Below are positions 1-5,578 of a stretch of DNA of 6,083 bases, piece after piece. Positions within the stretch are counted from its first letter, which is position 1, and every line of letters starts with the position of its first letter. Under the pieces are notes generated by a model that was given only the letters and a program-made list of their open reading frames with translations, had not been told where the DNA came from and made no database searches. A program made the position numbers and the translations under genes. Origin of the DNA: Planctomycetota bacterium (GTDB taxonomy: Bacteria; Planctomycetota; Phycisphaerae; Tepidisphaerales; Tepidisphaeraceae); NCBI GenBank assembly GCA_023417885.1, contig JAEZED010000214.1:1-6083 (forward strand). The letters are read 5' to 3'.

Positions 1-825
1 TGCCGCAAGGCGGCGCGCGACGAGGCGGTCGCGGAGCTGGCGGCGATGGGGATCGACGCGCCGGACCTCTCCGAAGGCTATTTCGCGCTGACCCACTGCC
101 CGGCGGCGCTGCCCCGATTCGACTTCACCCGCCCGTTCGCCGAGTTCGAGGCCGCGCTGCGCGAGGCGCGGCCGGTCGCCGACACCTACATCGCCGCGGC
201 GCGACTGGCGCAGGAGCGCGCGCTGGGCAATGCCGGCTCGTACGGCGAGGCGCTGACCGCGCGGACGATCGAGGAGCAGATGCTGCGGCTGGCGATGAAC
301 TGGGGGCGCGAGCCGCTGGCAGACGTGCCGCGGCTGTCGGCCGACGCCGAGCAGGCGCTGCAGGGACTGCTGATGGCCGCGGCCAGCCGCAGCGACCACG
401 CCAACACCGAATGGCTCAAGGCGCGGGTGGCCGAGAACGGTTGGCCGACGATCTCCGCGGTCGGCGAGAAGGGCGCGAGCGCTGCGTGGCTGCTGACCCA
501 GCACGCCGACGCCGACCCGGTGTTCCAGGCGCGCGCGCTGCGGCTGATGGAGCCGCTGGTGGCGCAAGGCGAGGTCTCGAAGCCGAACTACGCCTATCTC
601 TACGACCGGATCATGCTCAAGCTGACCGGCAAGCAGCGCTACGGCACGCAGTGGGGCGCCTGCGAGGGCACCGTGCGCCCGCTGCGCCCGCTCGAGGACG
701 AGGCGCGCCTCGCCGAGCTGCGCGCCGAGATGGAGATGCCGACGATCGAGGAGTACGGCGCGATGATGGACCGGATGAGCGGGGCCTGCGGGGAGCCCGT
801 CGCGCCGAGGGGGACGGGCGAATGA
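1..825 (+). CDS. DUF6624-like protein, 5' end cut by the window
   Basis: The frame is open to base 1 (upstream residues read CRKAARDEAVAELAA), so ATG46 is probably internal and the gene starts outside the window. Counting from Met46 there are 259 residues. The C-terminal half, about 123-240, has the pattern I associate with DUF6624: WPTISAVG (133-140), AWLLTQHADADPVFQ (147-161), a GE pair, AYLYDR (183-188) and QRYGTQW (197-203), then a stretch with repeated acidic and proline residues. No biochemical function is established for that family to my knowledge. The N-terminal part is Ala/Arg/Glu-rich and probably helical; I do not recognise it. No membrane segment is visible in the part present. 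The stop codon overlaps the next start as ATGA, so the two genes are probably translationally coupled. GC content is very high and typical of a resident gene. The family call is from memory of the motif and is moderately sure. Confidence 0.8.
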   Translation, partial: CRKAARDEAVAELAAMGIDAPDLSEGYFALTHCPAALPRFDFTRPFAEFEAALREARPVADTYIAAARLAQERALGNAGSYGEALTARTIEEQMLRLAMNWGREPLADVPRLSADAEQALQGLLMAAASRSDHANTEWLKARVAENGWPTISAVGEKGASAAWLLTQHADADPVFQARALRLMEPLVAQGEVSKPNYAYLYDRIMLKLTGKQRYGTQWGACEGTVRPLRPLEDEARLAELRAEMEMPTIEEYGAMMDRMSGACGEPVAPRGTGE

Positions 826-1244
826 GCGAGCCACCGGGGGCGCCGACGGGCGGGATCCAGGTCAACGGGCCGACGCTGGTCGGCCTGCTGTACCTGGCGA
901 CGTATTTCACCGTGGTCTCGGCCCCGGTCGGGGTGGTGCTGGCCCATGTCTGGCGGCGGCAGCCGGTGCCCGAGTGGCAGCGCAGCCAGTTCACCTACCT
1001 GATCCGGACCTTCTGGCTGGGCCTCGGCGGCTACGCGCTGTTCGCCGCGGCGACGCTGGCCGCGATCGCGGCCTTCGAGACCCCCTACGGCACCATGCCC
1101 GACGGGGTGCAGGCGGTGGGCTTCGTCGTCTGCGGCGGCGGGCTGCTGGCGCTGACGGTGCTGCTGCTGGTCCGCTGCGCGATGGTGATCGTCAACGCCC
1201 AGCAGCGCGTGCCGATGAGGGATGCGCGGAGTTGGTGGGTGTAA
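822..1244 (+). CDS. DUF4870-like three-helix inner-membrane protein
   Basis: This 140-residue protein starts at the ATG that overlaps the upstream stop (ATGA), with purine-rich GAGGGGGAC just before it as a likely ribosome-binding site. Three hydrophobic segments are visible: about residues 18-43, 62-85 and 97-124. The loop between the first two carries RSQFTYLIRTFWLG (54-67), the signature position where DUF4870/YidH-type membrane proteins have a similar R-x-H/Q-x-x-x-x-IRTFW stretch. The C-terminus, NAQQRVPMRDARSWWV, also resembles that family's short cytoplasmic tail. Function of the family is unknown. Coupling to the DUF6624-like gene suggests the two products are made together. An ORF in the same frame can be extended upstream to 411, but that part is antisense-like Arg/Ala noise inside the previous gene, so 822 is preferred. 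Confidence 0.85.
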   Translation: MSEPPGAPTGGIQVNGPTLVGLLYLATYFTVVSAPVGVVLAHVWRRQPVPEWQRSQFTYLIRTFWLGLGGYALFAAATLAAIAAFETPYGTMPDGVQAVGFVVCGGGLLALTVLLLVRCAMVIVNAQQRVPMRDARSWWV

Positions 1245-1281
1245 TTGATGGAGGGATCGGCGAGGGTTGGGGGAAAGCGCC

Positions 1282-1605
1282 ATGAGCGCGAGACTACCGA
1301 GGGGGCACGCTGGCTCGTGGTTTGCGGAATGGGAAGGTGAGAAGCTTCCCTGTGTTCACGCCAGGTGGGTTGAGGGCCGCTGGCCGAACTATCTCGATCC
1401 CAAGTGCGACGGACGGCCGAAATGGGACAAGTTCATTGCCGCACTGAAGAATGGGCGGAAGGCCATCCTGACCACCAGCCATCCGCCTGATCGCAATGGC
1501 ATCATGCGACGTAAGTCCTATGTGGGCGTCTGGGAGGTTCACGGGGTGGACGTGTCGGACGGGGAATTGCGCTTCACATTCGGGAAACAGGTGAAGCGCT
1601 TCTGA
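1282..1605 (+). CDS. Hypothetical protein, 107 residues
   Basis: I do not recognise this protein. ATG1282 is preferred over an in-frame TTG at 1267 because GGGGGAAA lies 6 bases upstream of the ATG as a good ribosome-binding site. The protein is soluble in character, without signal peptide or membrane segment. It is rich in Trp, Lys and Arg: GSWFAEWEGEKLPCVHARWV near the start, KWDKFIAALKNGRKAIL in the middle, and a C-terminal stretch that alternates hydrophobic and charged residues (GVWEVHGVDV, LRFTFGKQVKRF), which suggests a small beta-rich domain. GC content is clearly lower than in the genes at 1-1244, consistent with acquired DNA. It lies 16 bases upstream of the CxxC protein on the same strand, so the two probably form an operon. 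It is real on the basis of its ribosome-binding site, codon character and spacing, not on homology. Confidence 0.65.
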   Translation: MSARLPRGHAGSWFAEWEGEKLPCVHARWVEGRWPNYLDPKCDGRPKWDKFIAALKNGRKAILTTSHPPDRNGIMRRKSYVGVWEVHGVDVSDGELRFTFGKQVKRF

Positions 1606-1621
1606 GGGGGGAGGATCGCCG

Positions 1622-1828
1622 ATGATCATAGCGCAACGGGTCAATGACTATCTCACTCAGCGCCGGCCGGACGAAGTCTGCGACGGCTGTGTCGCCAATC
1701 ACCTCGGCCTCAGGCACCAGCAAGCGAATCGAGTCACTATGGCGCTCGGGACGACGAGCGACTTCACGCGCGAGATAAGCCGCTGCGTCGACTGCGACCG
1801 CGACTTGGTTACAACGCGTCGGAACTAG
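1622..1828 (+). CDS. Small protein with two CxxC pairs (putative zinc-binding)
   Basis: This 68-residue protein has a strong ribosome-binding site: GGGGGGAGGA ends 7 bases before ATG1622. It has two cysteine pairs, C20-x2-C23 (VCDGC) and C55-x2-C58 (RCVDC), about 31 residues apart. That arrangement can hold one zinc ion as a ribbon or knuckle. Between them is a helix-like stretch, ANHLGLRHQQANRVTMAL, which resembles the recognition part of a small DNA-binding fold: a glycine turn followed by a QQAN helix. By analogy with similar short CxxC proteins near restriction and defence genes, a DNA-binding or regulatory role is possible, but that is inference. It follows the 1282-1605 gene by 16 bases, and its stop TAG lies in the ACTAGG motif at 1824-1829. 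Annotation pipelines could easily skip it for its size. Confidence 0.65.
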   Translation: MIIAQRVNDYLTQRRPDEVCDGCVANHLGLRHQQANRVTMALGTTSDFTREISRCVDCDRDLVTTRRN

Positions 1829-1849
1829 GTCTCTGGTGCCCTCAATTCC

Positions 1850-1855
1850 TAGAAT
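1850..1855 (+). promoter_or_regulatory. Possible -10 box of the EEP gene (leaderless start)
   Basis: TAGAAT matches TATAAT at 5 of 6 bases and ends 5 bases before ATG1861. A transcript would therefore begin at or next to the start codon. No Shine-Dalgarno sequence is visible before that ATG, which fits a leaderless message. No good -35 box is seen at the right distance, so this is weak. Confidence 0.3.
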
Positions 1856-1860
1856 CTGAC

Positions 1861-2578
1861 ATGCCGTCCCCGAAGCACCTGCTGACGCTCAATCTGCGCC
1901 ACGGCGGCGGCGCGCGAGCGGGCGCCATTGCCGACTGGCTGTTGCAGCGGGCGCCCGAAATCGCCGTGCTGACCGAATACCGGGCCAACGCCGCCGGCGG
2001 CAGGCTGGGCGAGCGGCTCGCGGCCGCCGGCTACGCGCTGGCGTCGGCCTCGCCGGGACCGGGCTCCAACGGAATGCTGATTGCCTCGCGTCTCGGAATT
2101 GAGGAATCCGCGACAATGACGCCGGAGACGGCCTCGGGCGGGCGAGCTGCTGGTGGTGCGGATCGGCGGGCTGGCGGTCCTCGGCTGCTACTTCCCCCAA
2201 GGAAAGGCGAAGGCACCGTTCTTCGAACGATGCCTGGCGTTGGCGCGCGCGGAGACCCGCGCGATGGTGATGATCGGCGACCTCAATACGGGCTGCAACC
2301 TGCGCGACCTGGCCCCGGGGGCGGCACGGTTCGACTGCGCGGAGCAGTTCCTCGACCTCGAACGCACGGCCGGCCTGACGGACCTGTGGCGCGCCACGCA
2401 CGGGCCGGACGCCCGCGAGTGGACTTGGTTCTCGCGGGTGGCGAACGGCTACCGTCTCGACCATGCGTTTGGGAATGCCGCGTTCATGGCGGGAACCGGG
2501 AGCGAGGCTCACTATCTGCATGATTGCCGGGAGACCGGGCTCAGCGATCACAGCGCGATGATGGTTGTGAGGAGTTAG
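1861..2578 (+). pseudogene. EEP-family nuclease/phosphatase gene broken by a +1 frameshift
   Basis: Endonuclease/exonuclease/phosphatase (EEP, ExoIII/DNase I-like) family. The first frame (1861 to about 2140) gives about 93 residues with N11 in LTLNLRHGG, the metal-binding E39 in AVLTEYRAN and GMLIASR. The second frame (about 2141-2578) continues with ELLVVRIGGLAVLGCYFPQ, the catalytic IGDLNTG, TGLTDLWR-like text (AGLTDLWR), WTWFS followed by YRLDHAF, and the terminal SDHSAMM. Together they hold the family's core set (N, E, D/N, D, D/H) in order. Removing one G from the GGGCGGG run at 2136-2142 joins them as ASGGELLVV and gives about 238 residues, normal for a compact EEP protein. As written, frame 1 runs on into nonsense to 2523. 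Frame 2 has only GTG codons at 2153/2156 as possible starts. The change may be a true mutation or a sequencing error. GC content is high, unlike the flanking small genes. Confidence 0.8.
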
Positions 2579-2618
2579 CGCCGCGGCGCTGGATCGAAGT
2601 CGCGCATGCCCTAAGTTC

Positions 2619-2633
2619 TCTAGGCCACCTAGT
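2619..2633. repeat. CTAGG-CCA-CCTAG dyad between the EEP gene and the endonuclease gene
   Basis: A perfect 5-bp inverted repeat (2620-2624 and 2628-2632) has a 3-base centre. It lies 70-88 bases upstream of the endonuclease start at 2721, where an operator could sit. The same hexamers appear in mirror order before the EEP gene (ACTAGG 1824-1829, CCTAGA 1848-1853). Function is unknown; it could be a protein-binding site or a chance palindrome. Confidence 0.35.
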
Positions 2634-2685
2634 ACCGTAATCGCGCTCCATAACCTCGATTTGTTTCCAAACCAGAGGCACGCAC

Positions 2686-2714
2686 TTGGCCTTCGTCGGA
2701 CGATGCGACATAAC
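2686..2714 (+). promoter_or_regulatory. Candidate promoter of the restriction endonuclease gene
   Basis: TTGGCC (2686-2691) and CATAAC (2709-2714) are 17 bases apart, each matching the sigma-70-type consensus at 4 of 6 positions. The -10 box ends 6 bases before ATG2721, so transcription would begin at or near the start codon and the message would be leaderless. There is no Shine-Dalgarno sequence before 2721, which is consistent. It is only a consensus match. Confidence 0.35.
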
Positions 2715-2720
2715 CCCGTC

Positions 2721-3422
2721 ATGTTTGAGACGTTTACATACGATCTCCCGGACGTTCTTCCGCCAGAAGCGAGAAATCACTGGGCTTTTATGGAGTCCAA
2801 TTCCGCCGCGGCGGTTATGCAAGCCGTGTGTCCGCAGGAATGGGCTGACATCGTCGATGTGCTATCGACTTATCGGCTCGATCCGAATTCATGGCTGAAG
2901 GCCGGCGGGAACCGGGGTGATATTGCTGAGCAGATTGACGAGGAATTCGCGAAGCGGGGCTGGTGCGAAGCGAGACTGGACCTGGAGACCAAGGGCATCC
3001 TCTATCAGAAGGATGGAGAAAAGCTCGGTGAACTACCCCCTGTGTATCAACACGGTTATCTGGTCGACAACTTCAAGAACCGCATCGTTCTCGACGTTGA
3101 ATGGAACGCCAAAGACGGAAATCTCGACAGGGACCTGGCGTCATACCGCTCGTGGTACGAAGCAGGAGTCATTTCCGCCGGCATGATCATCACCAAAGAC
3201 CGGCTGCAACTGCTCCGGTTGGCTCGTCGGATCTGGGCCGACTACCAAGCGACCCTCCCCGATGAAGAGCAAAACAAGAAGCTACCCATCGATCTTGCGA
3301 CCTCTACGGTGACCGCATTCGACAAGGCGCAGATGAGAGTCCGCAGAGGGGTAATGGGCACATGCCCGGTGCTCATCGTCGCTGCCACTGAGGCGACTTG
3401 GAACGGCAAGCCCTATACCTGA
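2721..3422 (+). CDS. BglII/BstYI-family Type II restriction endonuclease
   Basis: This is probably the endonuclease of a restriction-modification system, cutting unmethylated double-stranded DNA at a short palindrome. It has 233 residues from ATG2721, close to BglII (about 223) and BstYI. A 253-residue form from TTG2661 and one from ATG2703 are also open, but neither has a clear ribosome-binding site. The core is at residues 115-127 (ATG2721 numbering): D116, then eight residues, D125-V-E127, followed by W and N. This aligns with the BglII D84-x8-E93-V-Q95 motif, and a strand AGVISAGMIITKD (148-160) follows, matching the VAIIITKG strand of BglII. An upstream helix with GDIAEQIDEEFAKRGWCEAR fits the family's conserved region. 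The E/Q to D/E change at the metal site is unusual but chemically sensible. Its GC content, near 55 percent, is the lowest in the window. It converges on the methyltransferase gene. Cut-site specificity cannot be read from sequence. Confidence 0.82.
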   Translation: MFETFTYDLPDVLPPEARNHWAFMESNSAAAVMQAVCPQEWADIVDVLSTYRLDPNSWLKAGGNRGDIAEQIDEEFAKRGWCEARLDLETKGILYQKDGEKLGELPPVYQHGYLVDNFKNRIVLDVEWNAKDGNLDRDLASYRSWYEAGVISAGMIITKDRLQLLRLARRIWADYQATLPDEEQNKKLPIDLATSTVTAFDKAQMRVRRGVMGTCPVLIVAATEATWNGKPYT

Positions 3423-3446
3423 CTGACGGGGCAGTTGAGCAGTTAA

Positions 3447-4100
3447 TTACTCGGCCGGAACCGCAACCCCGCTGTTGTAGCTGTAGGTATCCCAGGTCGG
3501 CTTGTAGCTGTCGTCCGCTTGGTTGCCCCACACCTCCCAGCCCTTGCGCTTGCCGCGGCTGAACAGCTCGATGCGCGGGCCCCAGCTGCAGTCCTCGATG
3601 ATTTGGTACTGCTCGTCGGGCTTGCGGCTGTGTTCGCGCTTGCGGGTCTGCATCATGTTGACCTGGCTGCGTCCGGGATCGAGCGTGCGGGCGTTCTTGC
3701 CGCGCACGCCGAACAGCAGCAGCTCGGTGACGTTGCGGAAGTAGAAGCCGACGCCGCGCCCGTCCGAGCCGCCGTCCTTGCGCACCTTGTGCCAGACGAT
3801 GTTCGAGACGTAGCGGAAGCCCCACGCTTCCATCACCTTTAGCCCTTCAGGCAGAAGCGCGTTAGGTACCCAGAGATACAAGTGAGCTGGCGTCGCGGCG
3901 ATCGTCTCGACCGGCAGCGCGCAGATTTCATCCAATGTCATCGTGCCGTAGCGGTTGAGCCGCTTGTGTTCAGGCGCAACCTTTCCGGTGCGATTCTGGA
4001 ACTGCCAAGGCGGATCAGCCAGTATCGTTCCAAATCGACGGGATCCGACGAACTCAATTAGGTTCCGTCCGGCTGCAGTCTGGCGAGTAGGATCAAGCAA
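3447..4100 (-). CDS. MT-A70 family DNA adenine methyltransferase (cognate of the endonuclease)
   Basis: S-adenosylmethionine-dependent N6-adenine methyltransferase, probably protecting host DNA from the neighbouring endonuclease. The 217 residues contain the catalytic DPPW at 29-32 (FGTILADPPWQF), HLYLWVPNALLPEG (73-86), an IVWHKVRKDG stretch (101-110), GVGFYFRNVTELLLFG (116-131), REHSRKPDEQY (155-165) and ELFSRGKRKGW followed by WGNQ (178-194). These are typical of bacterial MT-A70 proteins. The start is TTG at 4100-4098: GGGAG lies 7 bases upstream (plus-strand CTCCC, 4108-4112), and the frame meets a TGA 12 codons before the TTG with no ATG or GTG in between. The C-terminal tail after PTWDTYSYN is short. 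It runs convergent to the endonuclease gene, 24 bp apart, and on the same strand as nrdB with an 87-bp gap. An orphan regulatory methyltransferase is possible, but the adjacent endonuclease makes a restriction-modification pair more likely. Confidence 0.9.
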   Translation of the reverse strand: MLDPTRQTAAGRNLIEFVGSRRFGTILADPPWQFQNRTGKVAPEHKRLNRYGTMTLDEICALPVETIAATPAHLYLWVPNALLPEGLKVMEAWGFRYVSNIVWHKVRKDGGSDGRGVGFYFRNVTELLLFGVRGKNARTLDPGRSQVNMMQTRKREHSRKPDEQYQIIEDCSWGPRIELFSRGKRKGWEVWGNQADDSYKPTWDTYSYNSGVAVPAE

Positions 4101-4130
4101 GTTCGGACTCCCGACGCACGGAACAAAACG

Positions 4131-4160
4131 AGATCTGAATCAAGCGCCCCACCAAGTCAA
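4131..4160 (-). promoter_or_regulatory. Candidate methyltransferase promoter/leader carrying AGATCT
   Basis: On the minus strand TTGACT (4160-4155) is a 5-of-6 match to a -35 box. The -10 position 17 bases on (4137-4132) reads CAGATC, a poor match, and overlaps the palindrome AGATCT (4131-4136). An alternative -10, TAGTAT, lies at 4166-4161 and would put AGATCT in the leader. Either way the site is 31-36 bases upstream of the TTG start. AGATCT is the BglII recognition sequence and the neighbour is a BglII-like enzyme, so methylation-sensitive autoregulation is conceivable. Confidence 0.3.
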
Positions 4161-4167
4161 TACTAAC

Positions 4168-4182
4168 GCTCGATTCCCGAGC
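4168..4182 (-). terminator. Weak hairpin just after the nrdB stop
   Basis: On the minus strand, five bases after the nrdB TAG, GCTCG-GGAAT-CGAGC forms a 5-bp GC-rich stem with a 5-base loop. It is followed by GTTAGTATT, which is only partly U-rich. It could end nrdB transcription before the methyltransferase gene, but the stem is short and the tail is poor. Confidence 0.3.
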
Positions 4183-4187
4183 TTTCT

Positions 4188-5252
4188 CTACTCCGCCGCC
4201 TGCGCCCCCGTGCCCGCATCCCCGAACAACCCCGGCCCGTCGCCCTCATCCGCCTCGTTCGCCGCCGCGCCCTTGGCCTTCTGCCGCTGGTCGAAGCTCG
4301 CCCAGACGTCGTTCCAGTTCCCGCGGGTCGCGGCCTTCGAGTACTCGGTCGCCCGCGTCTCGAAGAAGTTGGCGTGCTCCACGCCGTTGATCAGCGGCGC
4401 GAGCCACGGCAGCGGGTGGTCGTCGACCATGTAGATCGACGGCAGGCCGAGCTGGCCGAGGCGCCAGTCGGCGATGTAGCGGATGTAGCGCTTGATCTCC
4501 TTGGCGGTCATGCCGGGGACCGGGCCCTGCTCGAACGCGAGGTCGATGAACGCGTCCTCGAGCCGGACGGTCTTCTGGCACATGTCCATGATGTCTTCCT
4601 TGACCGCCTTGGTCAGGCAGCCGCGCTCCTGGCAGAACGCGTGGAACAGGCGGGTGATGCCCTCGCAGTGCAGGCTCTCGTCGCGGATCGACCACGAGAT
4701 GATCTGGCCCATGCCCTTCATCTTGTTGAAGCGCGGGAAGTTCATCAGCATGGCGAAGCTGGCGAACAGCTGCAGCCCCTCGGTGAAGCCGCCGAACATC
4801 GCCAGCGTGCGGGCGATGTCCTCGTCGCTGTCGACGCCGAATTCCTGCAGGTAGTCGTGCTTGGCCTTCATCTCCTCGTACTCGAGGAACATGCCGTACT
4901 CGCTCTCGGGCATGCCGATCGTGTCGAGCAGGTGGCTGTAGGCGGCGATGTGCACGGTCTCCATGTTGGAGAACGCGGCGAGCATCATCTTGATCTCGGT
5001 CGGCTTGAACACGCGGCCGTATTTCTCGTGGTAGCAATCCTGCACCTCGACGTCGGCCTGGGTGAAGAAGCGGAAGATCTGGGTGAGCAGGTTGCGCTCG
5101 TGATCGGAGAGCTTCTGCGCCCAGTCGCGGCAGTCCTCGCCGAGCGGCACTTCCTCGGGCATCCAGTGGATCTGCTGCTGCCGCTTCCAGAACTCGTAGG
5201 CCCACGGGTATTCGAAGGGCTTGTAGGTCTTGCGGGCTTCGAGCAGCGACAT
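4188..5252 (-). CDS. nrdB: Class Ia ribonucleotide reductase, small (beta) subunit NrdB
   Basis: NrdB houses the di-iron/tyrosyl radical that is passed to NrdA to reduce ribonucleotides to deoxyribonucleotides in the cytoplasm. All expected residues are present in the 354-residue protein: D67 (FTQADVEV), E98 and H101 with the radical tyrosine Y105 in METVHIAAY, E158 (FTEGLQLF), and E192 and H195 in RDESLH. These correspond to E. coli D84, E115, H118, Y122, E204, E238 and H241. The C-terminal region ANFFETRATEYSKA (294-307) is typical of alphaproteobacterial NrdB. It is followed by an acidic Gly/Ala-rich tail of about 25 residues; the extreme C-terminus normally docks NrdA. The start ATG at 5252 has GGAG 8 bases upstream (plus strand 5261-5264). 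No nrdA is visible on either side, so the large subunit must be elsewhere or beyond the window. Confidence 0.97.
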   Translation of the reverse strand: MSLLEARKTYKPFEYPWAYEFWKRQQQIHWMPEEVPLGEDCRDWAQKLSDHERNLLTQIFRFFTQADVEVQDCYHEKYGRVFKPTEIKMMLAAFSNMETVHIAAYSHLLDTIGMPESEYGMFLEYEEMKAKHDYLQEFGVDSDEDIARTLAMFGGFTEGLQLFASFAMLMNFPRFNKMKGMGQIISWSIRDESLHCEGITRLFHAFCQERGCLTKAVKEDIMDMCQKTVRLEDAFIDLAFEQGPVPGMTAKEIKRYIRYIADWRLGQLGLPSIYMVDDHPLPWLAPLINGVEHANFFETRATEYSKAATRGNWNDVWASFDQRQKAKGAAANEADEGDGPGLFGDAGTGAQAAE

Positions 5253-5295
5253 GTTGTGGTCTCCGTGGATTCGCGCGGTGCCGGGGCGAACCTCC

Positions 5296-5324
5296 TAGAT
5301 AGGGAATCACGGAGCGGATTCGAA
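5296..5324 (-). promoter_or_regulatory. Weak candidate nrdB promoter
   Basis: On the minus strand TTCGAA (5324-5319) and TATCTA (5301-5296) are separated by 17 bases and would give a leader of about 35-40 bases before ATG5252. The -10 box is partial and the -35 box is poor. I see no convincing NrdR box in the 140 bases upstream of nrdB. The octamer-repeat element begins at 5392, so the nrdB promoter is probably confined to 5253-5391. Confidence 0.25.
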
Positions 5325-5391
5325 GGCAAGGGGAGATGATTCGACGGGGATAATTTGCGGTTGTTGGCGGTGGGCGCGGGGGAGGTTTTTT

Positions 5392-5537
5392 CTCACGCGG
5401 AGACGCGGAGGCGCGGAGGGGGCCGGGCGGCGGCGTAGCCGCTCTCCATCCAGCCCGGTCGATGAAAGCGAGGTCGGATTCGGAAGGCGGCTTCGCCGCA
5501 ATCAGGACCCCTCCGCGGCTCCGCGTCTCCGCGTGAG
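5392..5537. repeat. Long inverted repeat A built from 8-bp units
   Basis: The arms 5392-5421 and 5508-5537 are inverted copies matching at 29 of 30 positions. The left arm carries three tandem octamers: ACGCGGAG (5395-5402), ACGCGGAG (5403-5410) and GCGCGGAG (5411-5418). The 86-base centre holds two small GC hairpins, GCGGC-GTA-GCCGC near 5427-5439 and GCGGC-TTC-GCCGC near 5487-5499. A run of six T lies just outside the left arm (5386-5391), on the wrong side for a terminator of either neighbour. Arms like this recur as dispersed repeats in sphingomonad and other genomes as far as I recall. No protein gene is convincing inside. Together with repeat B it fills most of the gene-free stretch 5253-5709. 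Confidence 0.85.
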
Positions 5538-5578
5538 TATTCCGACGTCACGCGGGGCTCTGGCGACGGGACCGGGTC

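Noticed and set aside
639..1283. Minus-strand open frames opposite the DUF6624-like and DUF4870-like genes
   Set aside because: They are His/Arg/Pro-rich shadows with no motifs, while the plus-strand genes have coupling and membrane segments.
1840..2104. 10-bp inverted repeat (CCTCAATTCC at 1840-1849 and GGAATTGAGG at 2095-2104)
   Set aside because: One copy is inside coding sequence, the spacing is about 245 bases, and such a match can arise by chance at this window size.
2541..2822. Minus-strand open frame of 93 codons antisense to the endonuclease 5' end
   Set aside because: It overlaps both the EEP 3' end and the endonuclease coding region, has no ribosome-binding site, and has no recognisable motif. 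It could have been a controller gene, but no helix-turn-helix is convincing.
3422..3447. Bidirectional terminator between the convergent restriction and methylation genes
   Set aside because: Only a 4-bp stem (ACTG/CAGT) is found in the 24-bp gap and there is no T-run on either strand.
4246..5339. Long open frames in other frames and on the plus strand across nrdB
   Set aside because: These are typical shadow frames of a high-GC gene with strict third-position bias. The nrdB frame has every family residue.
5386..5421. Inverted repeat A plus the T-run at 5386-5391 as an intrinsic terminator
   Set aside because: The T-run precedes the hairpin on the plus strand and appears as A on the minus strand, so neither strand gives a stem followed by U.
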